Shown here: positions 31,550 to 43,467 of the stretch, piece by piece
How positions within the stretch are numbered: the stretch's first letter is position 1
Layout of the letters: every line of letters starts with the position of its first letter
Origin: Imbricaverruca yamaguchii
Taxonomy: Eukaryota; Arthropoda; Thecostraca; Neoverrucidae
Assembly (NCBI GenBank): GCA_034440575.1
Contig: JAOTOL010001231.1
Location: 62,001-126,000, forward strand
Direction of reading: 5' to 3'
DNA length: 64,000 bases
The notes under the pieces: generated by a model
The model's database searches: none
The model's input: the letters and a program-made list of their open reading frames with translations, nothing else
What the model was told of the DNA's origin: nothing
Translations under genes and position numbers: made by a program

Positions 31550-33504
31550 TAGCACGTGGCGCACTAACGAATCCATGGCTCCATGGTGATGGACGTAACC
31601 CGAGCATCACAGAATGTGCAGAAGAGCGGTATTGTTATTCATTCCCCCGCCTTTATGCGACCGAGATTGTAAAATGTGTCGAAGCAACCGATCGCAGGTT
31701 TCGCCATCATTTCCGAAAGAATCCTCTTCAAACTGTTATGGCTACCTTTAAAGGATGAAGTATTTTGTATGTATGGCTGCGATGTGGAATTATTTCAAAT
31801 GCAGAGCAAAAGATATAAAATATTTTGCACCTTCTCAGCTATAGTACGAACTACATATTTTGGAAAATTATCGGAGGAGAGTTACTCAAGGCAGGGGTAC
31901 AGCCTGATATGCTTCTGGTGAGGCACTGTCTCCACCCCCTCCCCATATCGGTTTTGCTCCACCAATAATTTCAACTTTAACAGGATTAATATGGAATGCC
32001 CCCAATCAACTTGGGTCGTTTATTGCCTTCATGCATTGTGCCCTCCCAACATTTTATAGAAATATACGCATATGACACAAGGGATCCACCACGTCGATTG
32101 ATCTGCGCGCTGATGACGTCCAACTTGGCCAGTCAGGTTGGGTATAGGGATCGGCCTTACAAACCAGCTGGTAAACCTCGGCTGGATCGATAATCATGAA
32201 ACTTGATTATATGAAAATTAACCTCATTCTCGTGTTATTTCAGATGTATGAACACACAGTTCAGACAAAATGACCGGGTCATTTTGTCAACCCTGGGTCA
32301 TTAACTTCTGTATATAATCATAACTTTAGATATGCACAAAACAGCGAAAAACCTTATGTATGAATTGTGTTTGAATTGCTGTTGAGGATGCTTTGCATAT
32401 TCAGTCAATGCTAAGTGGACGCTTGTTGCATTGCTCCTGAACCTACTTCCAGATCTGGAAATTCCAGTTTGATAGCGCGATTTTGACCGTGAGTTTAACG
32501 TACTCACATAGTCGAGCACGGCCTCCTGGTGCCTGCTCGACCCGACCTTGCCTGACCAGTTACCAGCTGGCCACCCCAGCCGAAGACGTAAGCAGCGAGC
32601 TAGCTTCACGAGCTCGCTCGCTGCAAAGGTCTTTCTGTGCCAAGACCGAAAGACCTTTGCAAGCTAGTGCTCTATCCACAGCTAACGAAGCGGCTTGGCC
32701 TTGCCTGTAAAGCTTGTCAGAGTCAGTTGAATCTGGTGCATTTGAGCGATTGATTGATTATTTGGGCTTAATTGCGCGCCGACTACGAAGTCATTGCGGG
32801 CACACATTTGAGTGCACTAACTAACTAATGTTTATGCTTGCAATCAGTGACTAATTAGCATTAATTATTGTATTCTTCCTGGTAGAGGTTGTGACTATCG
32901 AAGTTGGATAGAAGGAGAGTGTGGGTAGGTTCAAGGAGAGTAGGAGGCAGAGAGCTAGAGGCTGTCAATCTCTCATGGAGTCAGGTTTAGTACCAATCGG
33001 AAATATACTAACCAAACAGTGTATCGGATGGTTAAGCATTGATTCATGGTTTGCTGGTGGATACTATGCCTATATATTTGATAACACATACCTATGATTC
33101 TTTCTTTGATGAGTGTGTGTCTCCATTAAAATATAGTCGACTATCTTTCTGCAGATGAACGCATATATCTGAACTCCAATTAAGATATGTCCTTGATGTT
33201 ATCTTTGCTTGAAGTCCTTACCTTTGAATATCCTTTCCTCAGCCATACTCTGAATCTGGACAGATACCTCCAAACAAGCTTCTAAGGGTGCAAGAGTTAA
33301 CAAGGTAAACAGGAAATGTATATGTTGAACATACGACCTTTGTATCGCGGACAATATAAGGTGGTAATAGCATCTCGGAACGAGCGTGGGTAAGTCCTGC
33401 AAGCGCGCGTGAAGTCGAATCTCGGCGTATGTCTGCCATAGCCCATTGGTGCGTTATCTTAAGATTTGTATGCTGCCGCATAACTTCAAGCATGTATGCA
33501 GCGT
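31550..33504 (+). other. Tweety intron 1, unannotated part
   Basis: No exon or named repeat recognised. There are local duplications such as AAAGACCTTTGCAAGC near 32650, complementary to GCAAAGGTCTTTCTG just before it. Confidence 0.5.
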
Positions 33505-33517
33505 TAAAATATACGGA

Positions 33518-33682
33518 GTAGTGATGGTGATTATTGGTTTTACGACACGTCAACCCTTCAGTCATGTAGCGTCGCCAATCTCACGCCGATGGGTCACGGG
33601 TGAAGAGTAGCGACAGGTGAGACTCGAACCCACAATCTTTCGATTGTGACACGAGCAACTTACCCCTATACTACTCGCCCTC
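33518..33682 (-). mobile_element. tRNA-derived SINE, type I, inverted
   Basis: The minus strand gives GGGCGAGTAGTATAGGGG, the B box region GGTTCGAGTCTCACC and the shared body and hairpin. An imperfect target duplication, TAAAATATACGGA (33505) versus TAAAATACATGGGA (33683), flanks it. Confidence 0.85.
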
Positions 33683-33802
33683 TAAAATACATGGGAGGTA
33701 TTTTAGAAATTGCATTAATAGAATCAGAAATGTAAACATTGAGTAATTTTGAGTGGTCGCCATGTCGCTGGAGAGTCGCCGTTGATCAAGACTATGCCTA
33801 TC

Positions 33803-33905
33803 CAGGAAGGCTGGTGACGCTATATGGCCAAGCAGTCGAATGCGCCGCGGAAATTACCGAGTCCACCCGCGACCAATCGGCGTGAGAGGTTGGCGACGCA
33901 CTATG
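33803..33905 (+). repeat. Two SINE 3' fragments head to tail
   Basis: A hairpin end (GACGCTATATGGCCAAGCAG, then GAATGCGCCG) is followed at once by another body (ACCGAGTCCACCCGCGACC and GGTTGGCGACGC). A dimeric or rearranged SINE remnant. Confidence 0.7.
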
Positions 33906-34024
33906 CCAATAGTTGAGAGTGTTATAAGGAAACACAAGGCTCGTATTCAAATGTATCGTACAAAACGCCAAGTTATGAATATGCCATTTGCCCACTGTGT
34001 CACGGCCAGTGTCACCAGTGCCAC

Positions 34025-34430
34025 TTGTGTGTGCTGTGTCACTCATTATTACAAGTACCGTTTGCCTGCTGAATCGCTGTCAGTATCACCAGTGCCATTT
34101 GTCTGCAGCATCGCTGTCATAACCGGTGTCATCTGCCTGCTGCGTCGTCAGTACCTCCGGTGTCATCTGCCTGCTGTGTCGCTGTCAGTATCGCCGGCGC
34201 CATTTGCCTCCTGTGTCGCTGTCAGTATCTCCAGCGCCATTCGTCTGCTGCGTCGCTGTCAGTATCCGGTGTCATTTGTCTTCTGTGTCGCTGTCAGTAT
34301 CGCCGGCGCCATTTGTCTGGTCTGCTATGTGGGTGTCTGTATCACCGGCGCCATTTATCTGCTGCGTCGCTGTCAGTATCACCGGTGTCATCTGCCTGCC
34401 ATACCACTCTCAGCATCGCCAGTGTGACGT
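34025..34430 (+). repeat. 36-38 bp minisatellite ending at tweety exon 2
   Basis: Units of the type GCTGTCAGTATCGCCGGC followed by GCCATTTGTCTGCTGCGTC repeat about ten times and stop within 10 bp of the exon 2 acceptor. Confidence 0.88.
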
Positions 34431-34438
34431 TTCCACAG

Positions 34439-34599
34439 TCGCTGCTGGTGGTGGGCTCGGTGCCTGCGTTATGGCTGGTCGTGACGTTGTTGCTGTTGCT
34501 CATCTACCTGTTGACGCGCTGCTGCTGCGGAAAACACAAGCAGCGGCACTCGTTCGTCGGCCTCAAGTGGACGCTGGGCTTCACGGCCGTCCTCACGTG
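34439..34599 (+). CDS. tty: Tweety, exon 2 (TM1 and start of TM2)
   Basis: Codes for residues 40-92 plus two bases. SLLVVGSVPALWLVVTLLLL then LIYLLTRCCC is TM1 followed by the cytoplasmic Cys cluster typical of TTYH proteins (RCCC). HSFVGLKWTLGFTAVLT enters TM2. Acceptor TTTCCACAG|TC, donor ACGTG|GTAAGT. The split codon with exon 3 (TG + T) is Cys, as expected at this place in the family. Confidence 0.96.
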
Positions 34600-34845
34600 G
34601 TAAGTGCTGCCATCTGTTGGTCAGTGCGTGAACTCGTGCATGAAGCGGTCGCGGCAGAGTAAAGCTGATTTAATTCGCTAGTTTGAGGAATGTAAAGTAG
34701 AGAACATCCAAATGAGCCATGTGCCAAACGTGATGTTTGTTTAGCTTTTCGATGGTTTATACCGTGCTTTCCTGCAATATTGATCTGATGCTTTTTGCGT
34801 AAGCATCCCGTTTCATGATCCGCATTTTCGATGATGATCAGCGCC

Positions 34846-34980
34846 GTGGGCGCCAAATGGCCGAGTCTTGTCAAAAAGTGGAACTGCGACCTAGTGCGAC
34901 CTGGAACTCAAATAGTCAACCTTTGGCGAAATGACCTTATAGTCGCCGCACCCTTAAACTCAAATAGTCAATCAATCAGA
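34846..34980 (+). repeat. Two adjacent degenerate hairpin mini-elements
   Basis: GTGGGCGCCAAATGGCC starts one and GGCGAAATGACCTTATAGTC a second; both end in AACTCAAATAGTCAA tails. The second may have inserted into the tail of the first. Confidence 0.6.
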
Positions 34981-35133
34981 AAACCAACCAACGAATGGGC
35001 CACCACTACATTACCGCCCTTTGCCCGCCTATTCGGGCGTGCGTAACTGGACGTATGACGTAAGGCTGCCGCCTGACTGGTCGGCACGCGATGACGCTCC
35101 GTCCGTCTGACCAATAGCGCTTCGTGTTTTCAG

Positions 35134-35245
35134 TCTGGCGATCGCAGCAGGTCTCTATGGCAACCACGTGTTGCACGAGGGCGCCTCCAAGTTTGTGGCC
35201 TCCGCGGAGGATATCGCAAACACGTTCGACGCCGTTCGAAACCAG
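35134..35245 (+). CDS. tty: Tweety, exon 3 (end of TM2, start of extracellular loop)
   Basis: Residues 93 (split) to 130. LAIAAGLYGNHVLHEG carries the conserved G-x-YGN motif after TM2. The remainder (FVASAEDIANTFDAVRNQ) begins the long predicted extracellular helical loop. Acceptor GTTTTCAG|TC, donor CAG|GTGAGG, phase 0 at the 3' end. Confidence 0.95.
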
Positions 35246-35756
35246 GTGAGGTTCGAATGAACGCTTTTGGGTCTGGGTTTGATTGAGTGTGTGGTGGCCG
35301 TTATATGTATTGTTGCGTCTTACATTCAAACGTTGGTTGGTGATTTTGCGGTGTTTCGGCGTACTTCTTTCTCAGACAAATATTCTGGATGTGTACTTCA
35401 AGGAATGTATTGCACCGAAGAGTGAGAAATCGCTAGATTCACGTTTAATTTGCAAGCACATTGCCACACATAACGGCCACCATGAGCAGTATTACATGCT
35501 GATTATTCATCATGCGATGAAACATTGGCTGTTTCGGGCAGAGCCACAATCGCAGTAATGTGTCTTCGGAACAGCACGGTTCTTGACATTTGTCGTGACT
35601 CATATATTCCTATTTGTGCGCTATATTTACCCATTGTTTGTTTAGTGATTGTTGTGGCAAACTTGGGGGTGACATAACGATTATATTCAAGAATGGGAGC
35701 GGGTGGTCACGTATGAAGCACAATCAGCGTCGTCAGTTGGACTGGTAGTTCCGTTG

Positions 35757-35905
35757 TCTCCCCCGTGGCATGGTCTCACTGTATGGTGGCCCACCACCGC
35801 GCCATGGTCTCTCCATCTGACAGGTATGGTCTCCCCTGTGGCATGGTCTCACTGTATGGTGGCCCACCACCGCGCCATGGTCTCTCCATCTGACAGGTAT
35901 GGTCT
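35757..35905 (+). repeat. 75-bp tandem duplication in intron 3
   Basis: GGCATGGTCTCACTGTATGG and CTCTCCATCTGACAGG recur twice, nearly identical. Confidence 0.9.
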
Positions 35906-35989
35906 CCCCGTCTAACGGGTCTCCCCCGTGGTATGGTATCCCAGTCTGACTGGTCTCCCAGTGACTGCTCTCCCCATGTGACAGGTCTC

Positions 35990-36385
35990 CCCATGTGACT
36001 GGTTTCCCCATGCGACTAGTCTCCCCATGTGACGAGTCTCCCACAGTAGGGTTTCCTCATGTGACAAGTCTCTCCATGCGACTGGTGTCCCCATGTGACG
36101 GGTCCTCCTCATGCGACTGGTCTGCCCATGTGACGGGTCTGCCCGCGGTACGGTCTGCCCATGTGACGGGTCCTCCTCATGCGACTGGTCTGCCCATGTG
36201 ACGGGTCTGCCCGCGGTACGGTCTGCCCATGTGACGGGTCTGCCCGCGATACGGTCTGCCCATGTGACGGGTCTGCCCGCGGTACGGTCTGCCCGTGTGA
36301 CGGGTCTGCCCGCGGTACGGTCTGCCCATATGACGGGTCTGCCCGCGGTACGGTCTGCCCGTGCCCTGCCTGACGGGTCCTCGTT
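35990..36385 (+). repeat. Roughly 33-bp minisatellite running to tweety exon 4
   Basis: Units such as CATGTGACGGGTCTGCCCGC plus GGTACGGTCTGCC repeat about ten times and end within 10 bp of the acceptor at 36394. Frames in both directions stay open because the common unit is a multiple of three; they are not genes. Confidence 0.9.
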
Positions 36386-36394
36386 GCCCGCCAG

Positions 36395-36517
36395 ACGGCT
36401 GTGGCCGAGACTCGTTTGCAAAGCGGCGTTAAGCGGCGCTCGCGCCAGCTGCAGCAGCTGTTCCTCTCCGACAGTCGGCCCAGCAACGCCTCCATCGTCA
36501 GCCGGCTCGACCAGGAG
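36395..36517 (+). CDS. tty: Tweety, exon 4 (extracellular loop)
   Basis: Residues 131-171, exactly 41 codons: TAVAETRLQSGVKRRSRQLQ, QLFLSDSRPSNASIVSRLDQE. NAS is a potential N-glycosylation site. Acceptor TTGCCCGCCAG|ACG, donor GAG|GTGAAG, both phase 0. The preceding minisatellite leaves only a short normal acceptor region. Confidence 0.9.
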
Positions 36518-37362
36518 GTGAAGCGGCAACGGCAACGCGCCACCCCGCCCCGCCCCGCCCCTATTATTCTTGTTTTTGTTGGGGGAAACCGTGGTATTTG
36601 TTCAGCCAAGCCACACATAATGTATATAATTGTCTTCTCCATTATTTTGCTAATTTTACCCATAAACATAGTACAAGCTTGTGCTGTTTGTATGCGCCGC
36701 ATTACTCCGGATTTGAAGCAAAAATGCTAGTTGCGGTATTACAACCATACTATTTCAAGCTTCATATTTTCAAGCTTCATATTTCACCATTTCAAGCTTC
36801 ATATTTTCGTTAAAATTGGGAACATTTCAGTATCACAAGCCCTTGTCTTAGTATCCATGATGCGAGTGGGTTGAAAACCTTTGCTTGGAACAATCCAACG
36901 TATGCGTTTTGCGTTTGGCCGCTTCAAGACCCCCACATATGTGACATTGCAACGATGTCCTTTTTTTTAATCGATGGCAACCCCTACGTTAAATTATTAA
37001 ATTATGCTGTAAATGCTTCTGTGAGATAAATATGTCAGCTTTGTCTACGAAGTATTATTACTTTTTTTTGCAAGCCCTTACGCGAAGCCAGTCATTGGAA
37101 AACATTGGGCCCCACCCCAAGCTTTGTAAGAGATATCCAGTTTTGTGTGGCAGTAGCGGTAGCAGCATTCGTACGTTACTTCATGTCTACTGTCTACATG
37201 TCTTTATGCTGCATGTCTACAGCGGTTGACGCGCGACGAAGTCCGAATCACGGAGTGTAACCTGGTGTCATGCACAAGCCGCCTGCGTCGATCTTCCGAC
37301 AGCTGATTGTGTCGCCGCCCGCGGACTCGCCGCTAACTCGTAGTTGGGGTTGCGGCCGACAG

Positions 37363-37484
37363 ATGGCGGTGATGGACGTCAACATCTCGGCGAGCGTGAC
37401 CGGCGTGCGCCGACTGGCATCGCGGCTGCGCAACGTGCAGGAGGACGCGCTGCCCGTCTACGTTCGGCTGTCGGAGACAATCAG
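37363..37484 (+). CDS. tty: Tweety, exon 5 (end of first extracellular loop)
   Basis: Residues 172-211 plus two bases. MAVMDVNISASVTGVRRLA continues to LPVYVRLSETI. NIS is a potential glycosylation site. The acceptor CCGACAG|ATG has a CTAAC branch-point-like motif about 28 bp upstream (37334). The donor ATCAG|GTACGG is phase 2; joined to exon 6 it gives ETIR-WP, matching the family's ET-x-RWP-type motif just before TM3. Confidence 0.92.
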
Positions 37485-37904
37485 GTACGGCGGAGCGCAG
37501 AAAAGGTATCTTACACAAGCACGGGTACTAGGGAACATGACCCAGCCAAACGGTACTGATGCAGAAGGGGCCTTACCTCCACCGGTACCGAAAATTATGT
37601 ACGATCGTTTGGGATGGTTTCTGACTATTTTCCTGACCCGCGGCAATACTCCTGTTACGTAGATGTATTCTTGTTAATACTCCTGTTACGCTCCGGCAGT
37701 ATTCTTGCTGCATTGAAGATTGACCTCGTTTGCCATTGTTATTTTAGCTTTAGAGTGCTTGGATCAGAATTGGTCACTCGCGACAATGACGACGATTGAC
37801 ATCTGGCTCACACTGGCATCGTTTATGCTAGAGATGGTGGGCTTTGGTCGACAGGTGACACGGATGACATCCCCGTGTAGGCCCTCCAGCAGAGTGCAGA
37901 GCTA

Positions 37905-37956
37905 TGGGCGCTATACGACCAACATGGTCGATACACCCTAAAGCCCAACTAACTAA
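37905..37956 (+). repeat. Hairpin mini-element copy
   Basis: GGGCGCTATACGACC, an inner GACCAACATGGTC stem, then CACCCTAAAGCCC and an AACTAACTAA tail. No clean target duplication. Confidence 0.7.
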
Positions 37957-38200
37957 AAGGGTACAGAGAGGGTACAGTAAGGGTACAGAGAGACTCACGT
38001 GCGTCCTGCTACCGCGAGCCTTCGGAGCGTTCGTCGAGCACTGCACCTGTGACTCGCAGGGCGTCGTGTTGACCACCCGGTTCGACTTGTCTGAGGGCCA
38101 CCACAGGTCACGCATGAACGTGGCGAACGACTTCACGAGTGCTGCCTTAATGGGCGATGTAGTGATGTTGATGTCGGACGAGTACTGGTGACAACAGCGG

Positions 38201-38253
38201 TTATTTATTAGGGTTTTAGGGCGCATCGACTACATTGGTCATGCACGCCCAAT
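38201..38253 (-). mobile_element. Hairpin mini-element, inverted, with target duplication
   Basis: Minus-strand GGGCGTGCATGACCAATGTA... GCGCCC, flanked by GTGACAACAGCGG (38188) and GTGATAACAACGG (38254), 11 of 13 identical. Confidence 0.78.
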
Positions 38254-38649
38254 GTGATAACAACGGGCTGGAACCACTTCGCTGCCTGCTTATCGCCCTG
38301 ACCTGTTGTGTGTGCAAAAATGCAAACAGAATTGAACATGTGTGACTGATGTGGATCTTAGAAGCACATGGCTATTTTTGACAGGGCTCATTGTAGTCTT
38401 AGGCAGCATCGTGGCACAACACTTCATCTTTTACACTTGACTCCCGTGCATGTGTTGCACTTACTTGTAAAAGACATGTGGGCGCTATATTATACGGGCT
38501 TATTAAATAGCATGATGGCACAGAACCTTACTGCGGCGCCGAAAGTGCGGAATTCGCTGGAAAAATCGCGAATGTCCGTGTGGGACATGAGCTGTCTGAG
38601 GCCACACTCATGATACTCCACCGATGTTTGATCCCACCCAGACTGGGCT

Positions 38650-38809
38650 GCGGGGCGCTGGTAGCTCAGTGGTTAAGCTGAGCGTCTGGCAAGCCGAAGG
38701 TGCGGGGTTCGATTTCCAGCGATGCCCGCCCTTCCTGCCAGGGTGAGAGGCAGACGACGCCATATTGTCTCAGCTGCCAAGTGCGTCGTAAGGCCACAAT
38801 CCACTCCAG
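38650..38809 (+). mobile_element. tRNA-derived SINE, type III
   Basis: The head GCTGGTAGCTCAGTGGTTAA and B box GGGTTCGATTTCC differ from types I and II. The body has CTTCCTGCCAGGGTGAGAGG and the shared hairpin CGACGC...GCGTCG. Flanked by CCCAGACTGGGCT (38637) and CCCAAACTGGGCC (38810). Confidence 0.88.
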
Positions 38810-39609
38810 CCCAAACTGGGCCACGTGTGCGACCCGCACGACAGCGCCGGCGCCACCAATAAGCGTGTCGTCGACTCCGTGCCCCACGCATCTCCACCTG
38901 GTCGAGGACCCGCTAGAGGACTCCCCCGGCGATATGTGACCGGTTGGTGGACCAGGCGGCACTGCGCATCTCCACCGGAACGTCCCCAACGCCGCCAATC
39001 GCCAACTTGCCGGCGGAGGTCAACGAACCGCTCCGCGCAGTGGGCGATGTGTGCGACCGGTTCGCCTGCCAGCATTCGTATTCGCACGACTCGTATTAAC
39101 GTGAGGAGACTGGGCAGTGTCCTAAAATTACTTCACCATTAACTGTGTGGATGAAGAAAGAAGTTGCTTGGGAATAGTGAAAGATTGGAAGAAAATAAAG
39201 GCTTGCCACTTAAGGATTAAAAAAGCGGAATGCATTTCACTTCAGTCACATGCATTTTACATTTTTTAGCAGTCATGTGCATAATGACTGCCCACACATG
39301 TAGCAAAATGGTAAAAACCTAAGACAAGGATGAAATAACACAATTACATTAACTGTGAATTTCCAGGCCACATGGTCAATTATTTTACACTGAGACTGGG
39401 GGGCTATAGTGGTGTGGGTGGAGTGGTGGTCGAGCGGTGTGGGTGGAGCAGGATCTACGTTTGTGTCTGGCACCTCTATCGGATGTATTACTTTATCTGG
39501 GTATGCAGCAGTGTATGGCTCGCAATATGATCGACATGGTCGATGCTCCCTAAGGTGTACAGCCCTGGACTGGATGCGATAATCAAATCACTTTCCGACA
39601 TCGGGATTT

Positions 39610-39775
39610 GGGTTCACTGGGGCTCAGTGAGTCGGGCGTTGGACCCTCGGCCGTGCAATCGTGGGTTCGAATTACACAACGGGCGGGATTACCGAGTCCA
39701 CCCGCGACCAATCGGCGTGAAAGGTTGGTGACGCTGCTGCCTAGCGGGTGAATGCGTCGTAAAAGAGCCCAGTAC
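39610..39775 (+). mobile_element. tRNA-derived SINE, type II-like
   Basis: A weak tRNA-like head with GTGGGTTCGAATTAC, then ACCGAGTCCACCCGCGACC, the shared body and a hairpin ending GAATGCGTCGTAAAAG. Target duplication unclear. Confidence 0.8.
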
Positions 39776-40244
39776 TTTCGAGGTCTGGATTTCGCTGGAT
39801 GTTTCTTGGCATGCTGCATCTGTTTAGATATCCAGCCATGTGGGTTCTGCAGATGTAACGTGGCCTTTCATTCCAGCAATAGTACATTGTATATTTGCGG
39901 TCGAAAACTATATTCCTTCGTGATTTTATTTGTGTCGACTCGTTGTTTCACAATCCCATTTCTTCCGAAGTATCAATAAACAACCAGGTACGTAAAATCC
40001 GGATAGACAAGAAGTAGTCTGATGAAATAAATAATACCCTCAGGCTTTTTTTGTCACCCCTCCCCCCCCAAAAAAAGAAGAAAAAGCTATCCTCGCCATG
40101 TTTAGGATCCCAAACTGTACTTCCAGCTGCGCAGTCCGGGCCTGGTGAAGCTGTGCACATTTGACTGGGAGCCAACACGAGCATGGAGGTGGTGCTGCAG
40201 GAAGCGGCGCAATACAACGGGAACTTGTCCTGGTCCGTGATGTG

Positions 40245-40480
40245 AGGCGGGGACGGCTGGATGCCGGTGTGGGTGTGTTGGCGCCAAGGTGTGGTAGGAA
40301 CCGTGGCCGGTGTGTGGTGTGAGGAGGGGACGGCTGGATGCCGGTGTCGGTGTGTTGGCGCCAAGGTGTGGTAGGAACCGTGGCCGGTGTGTGGTGTGAG
40401 GAGGGGACGGCTGGATGCCGGTGTCGGTGTGTTGGCGCCAATGTGTGCTCGGAACCGTAACCGGTGTGTGGTGTTGGTGT
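40245..40480 (+). repeat. 77-bp tandem repeat, about three copies
   Basis: CGGCTGGATGCCGGTGT starts at 40254, 40331 and 40408. Units contain GTGTTGGCGCCAAGGTGTGG. Confidence 0.9.
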
Positions 40481-40481
40481 G

Positions 40482-40965
40482 TTGCACATGGCGGTATCGT
40501 CCGCGACTGGTGCCGGCTGCTGGCACCGGAGCCGACAAAGCCAACACAGACAGAGCCACGCGACCCCGGAACTCGCGCCGCCCGTACCGTGCCGTCCAAG
40601 GGTCATGTGCTCTCCGCTGTTTGGCCCCGGGCGGCTCCGTATGTCTTCGCCCCGGGGCTGTATCAGCGACAGGGCTCGGACAAGCCTGACAGATGCACAC
40701 TTGCAGGTACAGCCGTCATTTCGCTGTATGATTTGTTTCTAAAACGCCATCCAGAAGTAGACTTCGCTCTAATACGATGACGGTGGTATGTCACACCCTA
40801 TTCGCCATGGACCTCAACAGCGGCTGATTCCTGTGGTTCGCAAGAACATGTCGGTGTCAGGCGACCCGTCGAATACTCTAACTTCCCGACTCTCTTTTTT
40901 CCGGAGAGCAATGAACTGGGCTTTGTGGCTTCAGTTCTATAGATTGTTCTTGCCGGTGTGTGCAG
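40482..40965 (+). repeat. Intron 5 duplicated block, copy 1
   Basis: About 480 bp nearly identical to 43906-44392 (shared start TTGCACATGGCGGTATCGTC). Frames across it are disrupted differently in each copy, so I do not call a gene. Confidence 0.9.
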
Positions 40966-41519
40966 GCTTCAGCTGCAGCCACCGCGCAGCCATCCAGTCC
41001 GGGCATAGCATTATGTGACTGGTATGGTGCACTGCTGCCTGTGTATGGCGCGGCGCGAGCCCGGCATATTTCACTGCTGCCCGTGCATGGCGCGGCGCGA
41101 GCCCGGTATGTTGCACGCACACCAACACATGCAACACCGATGTTACGCTGATTTTGATAATCAGAAAAGTGCCTCGATTTATTCCAGACATCGAAGTACC
41201 AACTCTGAGTTAACTGAGTGAACCCAACCGAGTTAACCCAACCTATGCTATTTACTATTACTATTATGTTATCTAAACTAATATAATCCAACGTAATCTA
41301 AACTCCACGGATGCTCGATAACAGCTTATTGTGTGAGAATGAGGACGCTCCTGACACAATTGAGACTTCGAATGCAAGGAATTAGGCAGCATGAGCACAA
41401 AAAAAAACTACTCCCTCGTGGGAACTGGCCTCCGCATCATTGACTATCCGTCGAGAGAAAACAAAATATGACAAAAGTAAGCTACCATCACGTACGTCGG
41501 AGCACATTTATTTGGCATA

Positions 41520-42162
41520 TCATGGTTACGTCGTCACATACACAGATGTTCAAAGACACAGGCGTGGGTAGTGCTTTCGTTAAAGGATCCACCACAAAAT
41601 ATTTTCCCTTGCCGCCACATGTCACAGTCTTCATGGCAGAGTTGATAGCCATTAGCAAAACCCGAGGTCAACGACGAGGGTATGCGTGTTATTTTTATTG
41701 ATTCTCTAAAGCTCTGAACAGTCTTTTGGCCTTGCGCAGCTTTAACCATCAACATGTCATTGTACGGGACATGAGATCGCGACTTACTTCGATACATCAC
41801 ATGGGAAAGTAAGTAACATTTTCCTGGATCCCAGCACATGTCGAAATATGTGGTAGTTAGCCGGCCGATCAGTCTGCAGGCTTGCAGCACACGTACCAGG
41901 TGGGGACGAGTAGCCTAGGGGTAAGTTGCTCGTCTCACAATCGAAGGGTTGCGGGTTCGAGTCTCACCTGTCGCTACTCTTGACCAATCGGCGTGAGAGA
42001 TTGGCGACGCTACATGACTCAATGGCCTATGTGTCGGAAAACCACCAACCAACCAACACGCACCAGGTAGACGCGTGCTCCCACATCCGGCCAGTGACCA
42101 CTACCCAATTATCTCATTTATTCTCAGACAGTGGCATGTCAGATCGGATCAAGTGGAGTTAA
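41520..42162 (+). mobile_element. I/Jockey-like LINE, RNase H region (relic, split by a SINE)
   Basis: Frames with shifts encode VGSAFVKGSTTKYFPLP, VFMAELIAI, then VIFIDSLKALNSLLAL and WIPAHV-like codons, the order of an RNase H domain in I-type LINEs. The reading resumes after the SINE at 41901-42055 with VDACSHIRPV. Frameshifts show it is inactive. Confidence 0.72.
41901..42055 (+). mobile_element. tRNA-derived SINE, type I, inside a LINE
   Basis: 155 bp with A box TAGCCTAGGGG and B box GGTTCGAGTCTCACC, body missing a few bases, tail CCACCAACCAACCAAC. Target duplication ACACGTACCAGG (41889) and ACACGCACCAGG (42056). Confidence 0.92.
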
Positions 42163-42635
42163 AAAATTAAAGCAAATCAAACCAAACCCAGCGCTGTGGC
42201 CCCTGTCCTTCAGAAAGGACGAGGGGTGCCATCTGTGGACTCAGAATTGGTCACACGCTAACCACACAGGTATTTATTGTGCTGGGGAGAACGGCCGAAA
42301 TGTGTGAGGAAATGTGTGTGGTGCACACCAGCGCGTGCCGTGCTGACTGCGCCATGCGCTGGCAGTGTGTCCGGCATGTATTGAACAGCACAGGCGTTAC
42401 TTCGGAGATGATGCTAATGCTCTGAAGTTGCACAACTTGTTGGGAAATTATTCCCGATTTATATACACCGAAGCAGTTTAGTGCTTCCCTGCAGGAATAG
42501 GATTTAAAGTAATATTTATACCTTCCTGGCTGATAATTTTCTTCGCAAGGTACGTTCTATCAATCATTCTAATGCCCGAGTAACTACTGATTTTTTATGT
42601 TCATATGTGACAATCTGATGTGATTAAGCAAGCTT

Positions 42636-42690
42636 GTCATGGGTGCAATATTGCCCACTGGGGCTGACGCACCTAAAATCCCAAATAATC
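42636..42690 (+). repeat. Hairpin mini-element, degenerate
   Basis: GGTGCAATATTGCCC and GACGCACCTAAAATCCCAAA fit the family but the stem is eroded. Confidence 0.45.
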
Positions 42691-42714
42691 ACCTTGCTCG
42701 ATAACCTACGGTCA

Positions 42715-42985
42715 CGTCGTGGTGCACCCCACGTGGCTGACGGACCATCGTCTGCAGACCACGTGGCTGACGGACCGTCGTCTGCTGACTACGTGGTGGT
42801 GCACCCCACGTGGCTGACGGACCGTCGTCTGCGGACCACGTGGTTGTGCACCCCACGTGGCTGACGGACCGTCGCCTACAGACCACGTGACTGACGGACC
42901 GTCGTCTGCAGACCATGTGGCTGACGGACCGTCGCCTGCAGACCACGTGGCCGACGGACCGTCGTCTGCAGACCATGTGGCGTTG
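42715..42985 (+). repeat. 30-bp minisatellite
   Basis: CACGTGGCTGACGGACCGTC plus GTCTGCAGAC repeats about nine times, some units with a GGTGCACCC insert. Confidence 0.9.
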
Positions 42986-43385
42986 ACCCAAAAAGCGGCT
43001 GGTTTCCTGCAGGACGCACACTTCCAAGACGCGTCAAAGATTCGCTTGCTGGTATGCGCTGCGGCCATGCCCAGCTGTTAAGTGGGTCGGCGAGAGTTGC
43101 ACGTGCAGCACGCGCACACCCGGCCACCCACCGCTGCAAATTGGGCGTGCTCGGGTAGCTCCGGTGGTGGGCTGCTCAACTTCGATGGCTGTTTCCTATA
43201 CCACACTCAGCCTGTGGTGTCCCATTCAAGACAGGCACACGCGCCTGCCGGTAATGCTGCAGGTTCGTTGTTCTCCCGGCCCGTTACTCCTCTAGTTCCA
43301 GATCTCGCCCCACGTTAGCTGGTGCGTATATAACCCACCGACAGTCACTCTCTATTGTCATGGATTCCACACAAATGAAACGGCG

Positions 43386-43387
<2 letters not shown>

Positions 43388-43441
<54 letters not shown>
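43388..43441. repeat. TA microsatellite, about 26 units
   Basis: Uninterrupted TA run directly before the AT-rich palindrome. Confidence 0.95.
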
Positions 43442-43446
<5 letters not shown>

Positions 43447-43467
43447 CATACACCTACAATAAACAAA

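Noticed and set aside
35733..36702. Long overlapping frames on both strands of about 136-207 codons
   Set aside because: Minisatellite with a 33-bp unit; the only coding part is the tweety exon 36395-36517 in another reading.
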